A DNA stretch of 64,000 bases from Ureibacillus aquaedulcis (GCF_030418165.1 NZ_JAUHTQ010000003.1:124001-188000), one strand, 5' to 3'; positions 8,723 to 16,639 are shown, numbered from the stretch's first letter. Made by a program: numbers and translations. Notes: a model not told the origin generated them from the sequence alone.

Positions 8723-8842
8723 TTAGAGCCAGTCATTAATATATGTTAGTAAACCAATAAGAGCACCAATACCAGCTGCAGGAAATACGTATAGAGCTAG
8801 CTGTAAATCCTGTTTTTCTTTTTTACTCACTTCTTTATTCAT
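8723..8842 (-). CDS. 39-aa single-helix membrane peptide
   Basis: ATG 8842 is preceded by TAGGAGGTGAAAAT, close to a perfect ribosome site. The product is MNKEVSKKEKQDLQ followed by one hydrophobic helix (about residues 15-34) and a short tail ending NDWL. The charged start and single helix suggest a small membrane-associated protein. It is too short to show a family. The ribosome site is the main reason for calling it. Confidence 0.55.
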   Translation of the reverse strand: MNKEVSKKEKQDLQLALYVFPAAGIGALIGLLTYINDWL

Positions 8843-8913
8843 ATTTTCACCTCCTAAGTTCATCATTTCGCAATTCCCATTTTACCATATATCCCCAAAA
8901 ATTTCAGAAAGTT

Positions 8914-8975
8914 GTTATTCAATAAAACGGAAAAAGACACACTCCTTATTAAAGAATTGTGCCAAATTATTGAGG
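8914..8975. repeat. intergenic palindromic element, copy 3
   Basis: TTATTCAATAAAACGG...GACACACTCCTTATTAAAGAATTGTGCC...ATTATTGAGG. Left and right outer arms and the inner stem are recognisable. It lies beyond the terminator of the YtxH-like gene. Confidence 0.65.
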
Positions 8976-9008
8976 TCATGTATTCTGATGGTCTCTATGT
9001 AAAATTTA

Positions 9009-9037
9009 CAAAAAAAAATCGGCATAAACCGATTTTT
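9009..9037 (-). terminator. intrinsic terminator of the YtxH-like gene
   Basis: Stem AAATCGG / CCGATTT with loop CATAAA, flanked by an eight-A run that is the U-run on the minus strand, 29 bases after the stop. Confidence 0.8.
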
Positions 9038-9065
9038 GAAATTAACCTGATTGTTCCCACATTTA

Positions 9066-9581
9066 CTAGTTGTTAGTTCCAGCAGTGTTCTTAGGATTGG
9101 AAGCATCCTTATTCGAACTGTTGCTTTGTCCATTACTGCCATCGATCACTTCTTCGCCGGCTTCTTTCACTTTTCCACCGATATCCTTTAAATCAGAAGA
9201 GATGACTTCTTTGGCATTGGAAAGAATATCACTTGATTCTTCCTTTACCAGAGTAGCTGGCACAACTATATTCTCGTTCACTTTTTCATAAAGGTTTTGC
9301 GCATCGCTGATTGCTTCTTTCAGAATGGAAGAAGCAGATTTCATTCGCTCTTGCAGGTCGTTTTTCACTTCTGATGGATTGTTTTTGACTTGGCTGTACA
9401 TATCCATTGTCGAGTCTTTCATGTTTTTGGTTGTGGAAGTGATCTTGTTTCTTGTGTTCGAATCAAGCATTGCAAGTGCGCCGCCAATAACCGCCCCTAT
9501 TAGGACACCCTTTAAAAACTTTCCGTTTTTTTCATTTTCCATAGTTGTCAATTCATTATTATAAGCTGCAGTTTGTGTCAT
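9066..9581 (-). CDS. YtxH-domain general stress protein
   Basis: A 171-aa protein with a glycine-rich YtxH helix, GKFLKGVLIGAVIGGALAML (about residues 20-39). A long amphipathic, Lys/Asp-rich helical region and a low-complexity Asn/Ser tail follow. ATG 9581 was chosen because AGGAGGAATT lies about 9 bases upstream; the ORF is open 19 codons further. A sigma-B-like promoter (GTTTAA-N13-GGGCAC, 9630-9654) precedes it. YtxH-type proteins are associated with general stress; a membrane-anchored coiled structural role is inferred. Confidence 0.75.
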   Translation of the reverse strand: MTQTAAYNNELTTMENEKNGKFLKGVLIGAVIGGALAMLDSNTRNKITSTTKNMKDSTMDMYSQVKNNPSEVKNDLQERMKSASSILKEAISDAQNLYEKVNENIVVPATLVKEESSDILSNAKEVISSDLKDIGGKVKEAGEEVIDGSNGQSNSSNKDASNPKNTAGTNN

Positions 9582-9629
9582 GGACAATTCCTCCTGTATT
9601 TTTTGTGGATTTTTTCTCTTACTCCTTAA

Positions 9630-9654
9630 GTGCCCCATATTTTATTATTTAAAC
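9630..9654 (-). promoter_or_regulatory. candidate sigma-B promoter of the YtxH-like gene
   Basis: On the minus strand, GTTTAA, 13 bases, GGGCAC. The -35 is perfect and the -10 matches the GGGTAT consensus at four of six positions. A weak call on its own, supported by gene identity. Confidence 0.35.
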
Positions 9655-9764
9655 TATTTGGGCAAATTCTTAGGTAACCAGCTAACCAAAAGTCATGCTG
9701 AATGGAGAAAGAAGTATGAGGAGTCTTTCCCGTCATCTTCACAGCAACTTTACTATCTTAAAAC

Positions 9765-9796
9765 ATATAAAAACCAGGCACCATTGGCACCCGGTT
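9765..9796 (-). terminator. intrinsic terminator of the phosphatase gene
   Basis: Minus-strand stem AACCGGGTGCC / GGTGCCTGGTT with loop AAT, followed by TTTATATG, 15 bases after the stop. Confidence 0.8.
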
Positions 9797-9810
9797 CTTC
9801 AGCTTCTCAA

Positions 9811-11739
9811 TCAAGCCTTCAATATTATAATCGTCTGGTCATCATGAACCTCATTTGGCCGCAGCTGATTAACTTCATCAAGCAATTGCTGCGCGAGGAT
9901 ATCGCCCGGCTGGGTATGGTCCATCCTCATTAACGCTTCCCACAGCAGTTCAATTCCATCAGGGGAATCTTCGTTTCTACACTCGGTTACGCCGTCTGTA
10001 TAGAGAATGATTAGGTCACCAGGCTCGAGCTCCACACTTTGGGTCGTATAGAGACTATCCTCAAAAATGCCCAGTGCAGGATTTTTCGTATGCAGCTCAA
10101 TCAATTCACTGCACCCGGCCCTGTACCATAAAATCGGTTCATGTCCTCCTGTGGAATAGGAAAACAACCGTGTCGCTTTATTGTAGTTCACCATCGTCAC
10201 TGTGACAAATGAATAGTCGCTGGTATAGTCATGAATAAATGTATTCATGCTGGTAAGCACATCATGCGGCTGTTCATAGCGGCTATTAAAATCTTCCAGA
10301 GCATAAACCATCATTGATTTCTGAATTGCAGCCGGAATGCCTTTACCCGAAATATCGGCAATTGCCATCATTAGCAGATTACCACGTGGGACAATGGTGT
10401 AAAAGTCGCCATTCAGCGTTCTAAAGGGCACACTCACCGCACCAACATCTTCCTGGTCTTTCCATTTCATTTGCTGGGGATTGAGAGATTCCTGCAGTTT
10501 TACGGCCAAATTCAGCTCAAGTTCGAATTGCCTTTTCTCCCGTTGCAACTCATCAAATTGCAGCTCAAAAGAAAGATCGGAAAAGGTAATAACGGTGCCA
10601 TTCTGTTCCCCATTCTCGAGCATCGGTTCTGTTTTCATCGATACCGGAAAAATAAGGCCATCCTTGCGCTTGAAAAACTGATTCTTTGAGTTGCGTGATT
10701 TTCCGTCAAGCGCTGTTTGTGAAGTAAGGCAATTTTCTTTGGCGAACCGGCTCCCCTCGGCTGTTCGATGAATTAGGTCGTGAAAATCATGTCCAAGAAT
10801 TTCAGCCCGCTCATAGCCAAGCATTCTTAAAGCCGACGCGTTGATAAATGTCACTTTGCCCTCCTTGTTGATACCGTAGATTCCTTCAGCGACCGAATTC
10901 AGCAAAAGCTCATGCCTCGCGCCTAGATCATGCAAATCTGCATAGGGCTTTTCAATCTTCCTGTAATACATATGTCTCAGCAGATAGTAGTAGCCAAGAA
11001 CTTTAAAAATATGACCAGCCATATTGCGGTATTCATTCATTTCTTCGTAAGAAGTGAAAAGCCAGGAAGACAGAATCAAGTAAAACGAAGCAAGGGCGAT
11101 TTCCCTATAAATCATGGTGGACCCGCCATAGATTACTTTAAAGAGCACTGCAACATGGATGATCATAGCCAAGTATTCAAAGCCGTTTTTCAGCAGAGTC
11201 GGATGCCCATTGTCAATTATAAGCGGCAGGTCTGCATAGAAGCGAAAGATGACGAACGACACGACCAAGAAATACAGAAGTCCGAACAGGTAGAAATACT
11301 TTCCGCTGGAAAATTTCACTCTGGTTTTGAGCGGCAACAATATAACAATTAAAAAAATGATGCTTTCCGTCAAGCGAGCTGCCACCCAGAACCATATAGA
11401 TGCCTGCGAGTTGCTAGCAATAATAAAATAAGGCATCCCTGCAAAAGTAAATGTATGCATTAAATCAAGCAGCGCCACAACTAGAAACACGGATGAAAAC
11501 AGCAACCAATTTGCTGACATCGTTTCTTTGAAAGGAACCCAGCCATGAAGGGCAATCGTAATGGACACAAAAATGCTGACCATCTCGAGAATTGCATGAA
11601 GAGCTAAATGGTTATGGCGAATTGGCTGATAAAGTTCCGAGAAAAAATCAATCTGGAAGTTTAGTAAAACAAAAAAGAGGATGGACACCAGTGCAAGCAA
11701 CCTTGTATGTGGTGCCATCCTTTGAATAAAAGCAATCAT
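9811..11739 (-). CDS. MASE3-PAS-SpoIIE (PP2C-type) membrane phosphatase
   Basis: A 642-aa sensor protein. Residues about 1-255 hold some seven membrane helices with MASE3 features (LHAILEMVSIFVSITIALHGW and LLDLMHTFTFAGMPYF). A PAS domain follows at about 275-390 (LLNSVAEGIYGINKEGKVTFIN, MLGYERAEILGHDFHDLIH). The C-terminus is a SpoIIE/RsbU-type serine phosphatase with GDFY, ADISGKGIPAA, STGGHEPILWY and LYTDGVTE, carrying the metal-binding Asp residues. It probably dephosphorylates an anti-anti-sigma (SpoIIAA/RsbV-like) protein in response to a membrane or PAS signal. No partner gene lies nearby. ATG 11739 follows GGAGGATAGCT. Confidence 0.85.
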   Translation of the reverse strand: MIAFIQRMAPHTRLLALVSILFFVLLNFQIDFFSELYQPIRHNHLALHAILEMVSIFVSITIALHGWVPFKETMSANWLLFSSVFLVVALLDLMHTFTFAGMPYFIIASNSQASIWFWVAARLTESIIFLIVILLPLKTRVKFSSGKYFYLFGLLYFLVVSFVIFRFYADLPLIIDNGHPTLLKNGFEYLAMIIHVAVLFKVIYGGSTMIYREIALASFYLILSSWLFTSYEEMNEYRNMAGHIFKVLGYYYLLRHMYYRKIEKPYADLHDLGARHELLLNSVAEGIYGINKEGKVTFINASALRMLGYERAEILGHDFHDLIHRTAEGSRFAKENCLTSQTALDGKSRNSKNQFFKRKDGLIFPVSMKTEPMLENGEQNGTVITFSDLSFELQFDELQREKRQFELELNLAVKLQESLNPQQMKWKDQEDVGAVSVPFRTLNGDFYTIVPRGNLLMMAIADISGKGIPAAIQKSMMVYALEDFNSRYEQPHDVLTSMNTFIHDYTSDYSFVTVTMVNYNKATRLFSYSTGGHEPILWYRAGCSELIELHTKNPALGIFEDSLYTTQSVELEPGDLIILYTDGVTECRNEDSPDGIELLWEALMRMDHTQPGDILAQQLLDEVNQLRPNEVHDDQTIIILKA

Positions 11740-12111
11740 AGCTATCCTCCAGCCTTTGGGTAAACCTTTTTTCTAATCTTGGTGCAAGGCGCCCTACTAA
11801 TCGCCATGTCATTTCTATTTTATTAGTTTTAATAGATTTCAAATATATATATGAACCTCTGTTCTCTATCCCCATTATACCTGCTTTTAAGGTGATTGCG
11901 CGCAAAAAAAAAGAAATAAAGTAGGCTTTCACTCTCCAAGTAGCGCACAAATTCATTCTACCTTTATATAAATCTTTATTGCTTTAACAGTTCCCTTCCC
12001 CTAAACATACCATTAGTTGTCAGAAAAGTCAGAACATCATTTCTGTTAAAAAGAAGAGAATGATTGTTTCTAGTACACTCTCAGCCTCTTCTACAAAATC
12101 TTGAATATGTA
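11740..12111. other. intergenic stretch, nothing clear
   Basis: AT-rich and with no coding frame carrying a ribosome site. The minus-strand ORF at 11648-11956 overlaps the phosphatase start and is treated as a shadow. Confidence 0.5.
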
Positions 12112-12426
12112 TTATTGGTAGCGTTTTGTCAATTTCTCTTTATGACTTTCCATAATCTCTGTTAAATCAATTTGGTACTTATCCGCTAAGATAAATAAAT
12201 TATCCAACACATCACCAAGCTCTTCCTTTAAGTTCTCAACTTGCTGTTCTTTGGAAATTGCTGCTTCATCCGGACGGTCGCGACCAATTTCAATTGTACG
12301 GATTGCTTTTGATACTTCACCTACTTCTTCCGTCAAAAAATTGACTCTGATAAACGCATTTAAATCATACCATTCTCGTTTTTTGTAAAAATCCGTAATC
12401 CATTTTTGGTATTCTAAAATATTCAA
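12112..12426 (-). CDS. MazG-like nucleotide pyrophosphohydrolase
   Basis: A 104-aa all-helical protein with the MazG metal-binding pattern: EEVGEVSKAIR (about residues 33-43), then EELGDVLDNLFILADKYQIDL (about 68-88). This is the ExxE...ExxD arrangement used to bind Mg2+. It probably hydrolyses non-canonical or aberrant NTPs to NMP and PPi. It starts with TTG at 12426, with AAGGAG 9 bases upstream. The short single-domain form is common in Bacilli. Confidence 0.85.
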   Translation of the reverse strand: MNILEYQKWITDFYKKREWYDLNAFIRVNFLTEEVGEVSKAIRTIEIGRDRPDEAAISKEQQVENLKEELGDVLDNLFILADKYQIDLTEIMESHKEKLTKRYQ

Positions 12427-12480
12427 TGCAAGCCACTCCTTACTTTTCGATCCATCCTTCTTTTATTTCAATAATTCAAG

Positions 12481-12551
12481 TTACTCAACAATCTGGCCCC
12501 ATTATGAAAAAGGCACAATTCTTACTTCAGAATTGCGCCTAAATTGAATAA
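12481..12551. repeat. intergenic palindromic element, copy 4
   Basis: Near-complete copy: ACTCAACAATCTGGCCCC...GAAAAAGGCACAATTCTTACTTCAGAATTGCGCC...ATTGAATAA. The right flank (ACGATCAGCTTCTATTAGCTGGTTT) is shared with copy 18. It lies 71 bases after the stop of the lipoprotein gene at 12622. Confidence 0.85.
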
Positions 12552-12621
12552 CGATCAGCTTCTATTAGCTGGTTTTGTTCAATATTTTAGTAGTATGAAA
12601 GCTTACCCAAAATAAAAGTTG

Positions 12622-13170
12622 TTACAGTTTATTGTTAACTATATTTAATTCTGAAATGGTATCAAATATTCTACTATAAGCATCTTTTATGTTTTCTTCA
12701 TTCCAAATATCATTATATAATCCGTATCCCCAATACTTCATTTCTCCTTTGGTTTTAGGATCATTAAGATAACCAGTTGCATATGAACCGTCTTGAACAT
12801 CTTTTGTCCCTTCATAAGATGCACCTGCTACCACAAAAGGGAGGTATGATTTTTCAGATTCAATAAAGAAAAATGGAAGCACTCCTGATTGATAACTTTC
12901 AACGTATTTATCATTTGCAGCTTCTATGAGATTTTCTTTCATAATAAATACTGCATCCAATTCTTCAAGGCGATGCGGCTCCTTTATGTCTTTTAATTCC
13001 AACTCTACAAATTTAATATTCTTTTCTCGAACTTCCGGAATTTCCCCAATTACACCGATTTTTAAGTCCATTCCTTTGTATTCTTCAGTTTCTATGGAAT
13101 TTTTTGAACAACCTACCAGAAATGACTGTATTGAAACTATTATCAATAGCCCCATTATTTTAATCCTCAT
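12622..13170 (-). CDS. lipoprotein of unknown function
   Basis: A 182-aa protein with a lipoprotein signal peptide (MRIKIMGLLIIVSIQSFLVGC; lipobox FLVGC, Cys at 21). The exported domain includes LKIGVIGEIPEVREKNIKF and a later hydrophobic stretch VLPFFFIES. The early LKIGVIG strand and mixed alpha/beta pattern suggest a periplasmic-binding-like fold, but I recognise no family. AGGGGACATT precedes ATG 13170. A copy of the palindromic element follows. Confidence 0.65.
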   Translation of the reverse strand: MRIKIMGLLIIVSIQSFLVGCSKNSIETEEYKGMDLKIGVIGEIPEVREKNIKFVELELKDIKEPHRLEELDAVFIMKENLIEAANDKYVESYQSGVLPFFFIESEKSYLPFVVAGASYEGTKDVQDGSYATGYLNDPKTKGEMKYWGYGLYNDIWNEENIKDAYSRIFDTISELNIVNNKL

Positions 13171-13286
13171 AATGTCCCCTTTTTTTATCCACTTTATAAC
13201 GAACCCATACTACCACAACAATTTTCACCCTCTTCTACAGCCTATAAAAGCCTCAAGAAATTCCGACTGGACAGTAAGAAAGGAAT

Positions 13287-13733
13287 TTAGAAGTCACTAA
13301 TTATGCCATATCGATTTTCTTTACCCATCCAAGAACTAACATCACGCCAGTATAAACGCTTAGCTGATAGCCAGCTAGTTTCAGTTAGTATTGAATTTCC
13401 GGGGTCCCAACTATTGTCATCAGCCCAATAAAGGAGGCCTTTGTGTAAAATCAATTTTGCATCATGGATGATTGAATCATAATTTTCAGGACTTGGAACA
13501 ATATGAAATTGAGCCACACCCCTAAATAATAATTCGATTGCGGAAGGATTACGATACTGTCTCTGAAAGAGGATTCGGACATTGGTATCAGGTACTGGAG
13601 ACATCGATAAATTATCATTAACAAAACTCTCAGTCCACATATACAATTCCTTTAAACAACTATCATGAAAGCCTCCAAACGTATTCAAAAGATTCTCAAT
13701 ATCTTTGTTATCCTTAACCTCAAACAATCCCAT
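13287..13733 (-). CDS. hypothetical cytoplasmic protein
   Basis: A 148-aa Trp/Asp-rich soluble protein (GGFHDSCLKELYMWTE early, then LYWADDNSWDPG and RLYWRDVSSWMG near the end). I chose ATG 13733; TTG 13745 is also open but has its CAGGAG directly against it. Proteins with this GGFHDSC...LYWADD arrangement occur as uncharacterised Bacillus genes, sometimes among polymorphic-toxin immunity genes. No toxin gene is visible here, so that role is not claimed. Confidence 0.55.
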   Translation of the reverse strand: MGLFEVKDNKDIENLLNTFGGFHDSCLKELYMWTESFVNDNLSMSPVPDTNVRILFQRQYRNPSAIELLFRGVAQFHIVPSPENYDSIIHDAKLILHKGLLYWADDNSWDPGNSILTETSWLSAKRLYWRDVSSWMGKENRYGIISDF

Positions 13734-13836
13734 AGGAATCCACAACTCCTGTTACTTAATTTCCATAAACATTTATATAAAGTGATTTCAACTGTATGTT
13801 CTTCAAGAAAAACCCTTTACTATCACTTACAATATT

Positions 13837-13931
13837 AACATAAATATCCAAAATATTTATTTGTGCTATCAAATAAAATAGCTTATTACTAAAAATGACA
13901 CAATTCCAATTCAAGAATTGCGCCCTTTAAT
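13837..13931. repeat. intergenic palindromic element, copy 5 with left flank
   Basis: Left-flank motif AACATAAATATCCA (13837-13850), then GACACAATTCCAATTCAAGAATTGCGCCC (about 13897-13925). It lies 30 bases after the stop of the minus-strand gene at 13961. Confidence 0.65.
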
Positions 13932-13960
13932 GGTGTAACTAGGTTTTTGATGTTCGTTCA

Positions 13961-14149
13961 CTAACGTTGCTCCTTCATGCTTAATTTTCTCCAAATCAAT
14001 GTGGCAAATAGCATTATCACGCCAACCACCGCTCCAATAATCTGGTCCAATAATAGTTCACCAGTTCTAAAATAACGAATGGTAAAAGTTATCCCGAAAA
14101 TAATAATTATCATAATTGCTAACCGAATAAGAAATGTGTTTGTTTTCAT
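13961..14149 (-). CDS. small two-helix membrane protein
   Basis: A 62-aa protein with two membrane helices (about residues 5-25 and 33-52) and a basic tail (WRKLSMKEQR). I chose ATG 14149, with AGAGGCTTGATC upstream, over the first codon at 14155. No family assigned. Confidence 0.5.
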   Translation of the reverse strand: MKTNTFLIRLAIMIIIIFGITFTIRYFRTGELLLDQIIGAVVGVIMLFATLIWRKLSMKEQR

Positions 14150-14227
14150 GATCAAGCCTCTTTTTTTTATTAATTTCTTGTAATTAGGGGTGCAACCCTT
14201 TAGTTGAGTATTACTTTAATTAATTTA

Positions 14228-14476
14228 TCATACGCCGTTAAACGCTACGAAAAAAGCAAAGAGCGAGATGCACAGATAGAAGATAGGCCTCAATAAGCCC
14301 TGGGTTCTTTTATATTCACGCTACGCCATAATGAAAGACATTGCACTCATAAGTATGAACATCAACGGTTGCAAGGTGAAGTTTTCCGTAAGCAAACTGT
14401 ATATACTAATGAACAAAACAAAGGTTGCAAAAAGTATTTGAAGCAACATTAAATTACCAAACTTGTTTTCTGCCAC
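14228..14476 (-). pseudogene. YczI-like (DUF3953) membrane protein gene interrupted by an amber codon
   Basis: GTG 14476 follows GGAGGGAGGG about 6 bases upstream and encodes 51 aa with two helices and the DUF3953-like stretch IYSLLTENFTLQPLMFILM, ending at TAG 14321-14323. In the same frame another 30 codons follow (REYKRTQGLLRPIFYLCISL, then FAFFVAFNGV) to a TGA at 14228. They supply the last membrane helix. The combined 82 aa matches the roughly 80-aa size of B. subtilis YczI. So a full-length gene appears to have gained one nonsense codon. The family call is from memory of the motif. Confidence 0.65.
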
Positions 14477-14711
14477 TTTTTACCCTCCCTCCAAAAGCCG
14501 AGATCTGTACTTTAATACGTTTAAGAAGTGAAAGTGTTTCAACTTATCCCCAATTCTCCATTTTGAAGTAAGACAGGATATCCCGATTTATTAAAGAAAA
14601 CGGCCCCTTAAGTTTAAGTGCAATCCTGTTTAAACCACCATCCTCTGCAATTTCGACAAACGTTTGGCGTTACAATTTCCCCTTGAAATTCATTAATTTT
14701 TCCACCTAAAT

Positions 14712-14737
14712 GTTTGAAGGGATTTAATAAAGGTTAT
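14712..14737 (+). promoter_or_regulatory. sigma-B-like promoter
   Basis: GTTTGA, 14 bases, GGTTAT: one mismatch in each box against GTTTAA / GGGTAT. It lies 45 bases before the GlsB/YeaQ-type gene, whose B. subtilis relatives (YdaS, YwzA) are sigma-B dependent. The rest of 14477-14782 shows nothing else I can support. Confidence 0.5.
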
Positions 14738-14782
14738 AAAAAACTATAGCAAAATATAAACTTTATAATAGGAGATGAAATT

Positions 14783-15037
14783 ATGAGCTTTATTTGGTTT
14801 TTAATTATTGGCGGGATTATCGGTTGGCTTGCAGGTATGATTATGGGGAAAGATATCCCAGGTGGAATTATTGGTAATATTATCGCTGGTGTGATTGGTG
14901 CTTGGATTGGTGGGTTGCTTCTTGGAAGTTGGGGGCCTAAAGTTTCTGATTTCTACATCTTACCTGCTTTAATTGGAGCAATTATACTAGTATTCATTGT
15001 GAGCTTAATTATGAAATCAATGCGTAGAGCTTCATAA
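14783..15037 (+). CDS. GlsB/YeaQ/YmgE family stress-response membrane protein
   Basis: An 84-aa protein of the transglycosylase-associated family, with three glycine-rich helices: FIWFLIIGGIIGWLAGMIMG (residues 3-22), the GGIIGNIIAGVIGAWIGGLLLG block (27-48) and ALIGAIILVFIVSLIMKSM (62-80). Family members are small membrane proteins induced by general stress; the mechanism is unknown. AGGAGATGAAATT precedes ATG 14783. It has its own sigma-B-like promoter and terminator. Confidence 0.9.
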   Translation: MSFIWFLIIGGIIGWLAGMIMGKDIPGGIIGNIIAGVIGAWIGGLLLGSWGPKVSDFYILPALIGAIILVFIVSLIMKSMRRAS

Positions 15038-15116
15038 TGGTAAATGGATTTTTAGTTTATCTCTATACGGTTAAGTGAATTATATGTAAGCAACAATAAA
15101 GAGTGACCGTATATAA

Positions 15117-15163
15117 TAAAAAGCGGTCTTCCACGATCTAGTCTGTGGAGGACCGCTTTTTAC
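15117..15163 (+). terminator. strong intrinsic terminator
   Basis: Stem AAAAGCGGTCTTCCAC / GTGGAGGACCGCTTTT, followed by TACTTTG. It terminates the GlsB-like gene and, being symmetrical, could also act on minus-strand transcripts. Confidence 0.85.
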
Positions 15164-15173
15164 TTTGTTCTTA

Positions 15174-15242
15174 TTTACTTAACAATCTGGCCCTTTTCAT
15201 GAAGAAAGACGCACTTTTCATTTTGTGTCCCTTTTAAGGAAG
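15174..15242. repeat. intergenic palindromic element, copy 6
   Basis: ACTTAACAATCTGGCCCTTTTCATGAAGAAAGACGCAC...GTGTCCC. Only the left arm and an altered inner stem are kept. It lies just after the stop of the minus-strand gene at 15251. Confidence 0.7.
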
Positions 15243-15250
15243 TCTTCTAA

Positions 15251-15469
15251 TCAATCCCCACCACCAGGGGGCGATGCATCGTATGATTTTTTACTGCTCG
15301 CATTATAATTTCGGCGTCTTTGCTGTCTGATTTTTTCATATTTGCGTTCCGTTGGATTCATTCGCTGCCATCTAATCCAGTGATACACTTTCGATATAAT
15401 TTTCACTAGCAATATATAACCAAATACAATGATCACTACTCCAATGAAACTACTAAATAGTGATTCCAT
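15251..15469 (-). CDS. small membrane protein with basic tail
   Basis: A 72-aa protein with one helix (about residues 7-27) and a strongly basic, then Gly/Pro-rich tail (RKYEKIRQQRRRN...SPPGGGD). AGAGGAGGTTAGATTAG before ATG 15469 is an excellent ribosome site. It lies 28 bases downstream of the decayed lipoprotein gene, with which it may once have been co-transcribed. Confidence 0.6.
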   Translation of the reverse strand: MESLFSSFIGVVIIVFGYILLVKIISKVYHWIRWQRMNPTERKYEKIRQQRRRNYNASSKKSYDASPPGGGD

Positions 15470-15497
15470 CTAATCTAACCTCCTCTGATAAAATTTT

Positions 15498-15808
15498 TCA
15501 TACCGGGCAAGACTTTTCTGGTAGACTTTTTAGTGAAAAATCTTGATGATCAAATTGAATACTATCACTTTCACCAGCTTTAGCTACCGCTTGTTCTTAT
15601 TCTTCAGCTAATTTAAAAATATCGTCTGTTTTAACGGCAACTTCTTCTGAAGTATGCCAATTGATATTTGCTTCTTCCAATTCTACATCACTATATATAA
15701 GAGATACCGTTGAGGAGTAAAATCGTAGTTTTCCCCTATAAAATTACACCCCGTTAATAACACAATACAAAATAAACAAGCGAACAATTTCGTTAAATAT
15801 TTCCTTTT
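15498..15808 (-). pseudogene. decayed lipoprotein gene (lost start, frameshift, stop)
   Basis: A GAGGAGG ribosome site (about 15811-15817) is followed by a frame encoding KRKYLTKLFACLFCIVLLTGC, a lipoprotein signal with lipobox LLTGC, but no start codon is in place. After GENYDFTPQ the reading must change frame to continue as SLIYSDVELEEANINWHTSE. A TAA then interrupts it after FKLAEE, and the same frame carries on (EQAVAKAGESDSIQFDHQDF) to a final TGA at 15498. Three separate lesions make this a true pseudogene rather than a sequencing slip. Confidence 0.7.
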
Positions 15809-15940
15809 AGTCCTCCTCGTTATTTATATTTTATCACCACTTTCTTATCCTTTGTCAGAGATATCCTGCCTTGTTCGGTTAAGTATGTTCTTCGCAATAA
15901 AAAGTGATCACTAAATTTGATCCTCAATTGGAAATGCTGC

Positions 15941-16014
15941 TCTTCAATAATCTGGCCCTTTTACGGAAAAAAAGCGATCTCCTTATGGAAGAATTGCGTC
16001 CGATTATTGAATAA
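15941..16014. repeat. intergenic palindromic element, copy 7
   Basis: TCTTCAATAATCTGGCCC...AAAAAGCGATCTCCTTATGGAAGAATTGCGTCCGATTATTGAATAA. Both outer arms are intact. This copy has no minus-strand gene immediately to its right. Confidence 0.8.
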
Positions 16015-16083
16015 GTTACTCCACGTGTTTCTTCGTATTGTTCAATAAAAATTTTTATAGGGATAATCAATGGCAAAACAAGT

Positions 16084-16113
16084 TTCATAAGATTTAACAA
16101 AAAAAGCATACTA
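16084..16113 (+). promoter_or_regulatory. sigma-G-like promoter of sspO
   Basis: TTCATA, 17 bases, CATACTA. This fits the forespore sigma-G consensus (GHATR / CATWHTA) and lies 41 bases before the start of the SspO-like gene. Confidence 0.55.
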
Positions 16114-16154
16114 AGGACACCACGTGGCAAACTAAAATCATGGAGGTGTATATA

Positions 16155-16310
16155 GTGAGTAACAGCCCGAAGAAAAATTTAAGTGGAAACGTTAGTGATG
16201 AACAAGCAGTAAGGAAGAATTTATCAAGGGAGTTTGATCATGAGCTTGCAAACGAACCCTTGACAGCGGCAGAGAGACTTAATAATAAGAAAACTAAGAA
16301 ACGGCAATGA
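16155..16310 (+). CDS. sspO: small acid-soluble spore protein O-like (SspO/CotK)
   Basis: A 51-aa Lys/Asn/Glu-rich protein starting with GTG 16155, with TGGAGGTG 6 bases upstream. The C-terminal part ANEPLTAAERLNNKKTKKRQ closely follows the SspO signature (ANEPLT-x-AERQNNKK-x-KK-x-Q). The N-terminal 30 residues differ from the usual KANHxIxGMN opening, so this is a divergent member. SspO is a minor, nonessential core protein of dormant spores made under sigma-G; the upstream CATACTA box agrees. Confidence 0.75.
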   Translation: MSNSPKKNLSGNVSDEQAVRKNLSREFDHELANEPLTAAERLNNKKTKKRQ

Positions 16311-16388
16311 GTTAAAATGATGCTTCGATCAAGAATTACATTACCTATTACGTGTATCGTGTTTAATAAGTTATCAAAATGATTCAAC

Positions 16389-16420
16389 AAGCCTCCATCT
16401 TTACTAAGGTGGGGGCTATT
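16389..16420 (+). terminator. hairpin after sspO
   Basis: Stem AGCCTCCATC / GGTGGGGGCT with G-T pairs and a short weak T-tract. A plausible terminator 79 bases after the sspO stop. The rest of 16311-16638 shows no gene. Confidence 0.45.
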
Positions 16421-16639
16421 TGACGCTTACAATAATACATTCGCACAATCTCTTTCCGAGGACATCGTATTATTATTTACACGAGAAGGGTGAAAGTACT
16501 TGTTATCCGAAAGAAAACGGGTCGTAAATTTTCGATATACACGCAATCTTTCTTTACCTAAACTGACCAGATAGTTTAAGTACATTACTTCACAATCCAC
16601 CTGAGTATTAACATAGTTTTCCTTATTCTTTTAAAGACG

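Noticed and set aside
11648..11956. 102-codon minus-strand ORF overlapping the phosphatase start
   Set aside because: Different frame from a well-supported gene, with no ribosome site or family features.
5740..14476. Genome-wide recoding of TAG
   Set aside because: Normal genes here end in TAG (2546-2548, 49044-49046) without sensible extension, so only local interruptions are claimed.
15924..16130. Minus-strand ORF of 68 codons with a hydrophobic start
   Set aside because: It has no ribosome site, overlaps the sspO promoter and its second half is the palindromic element.
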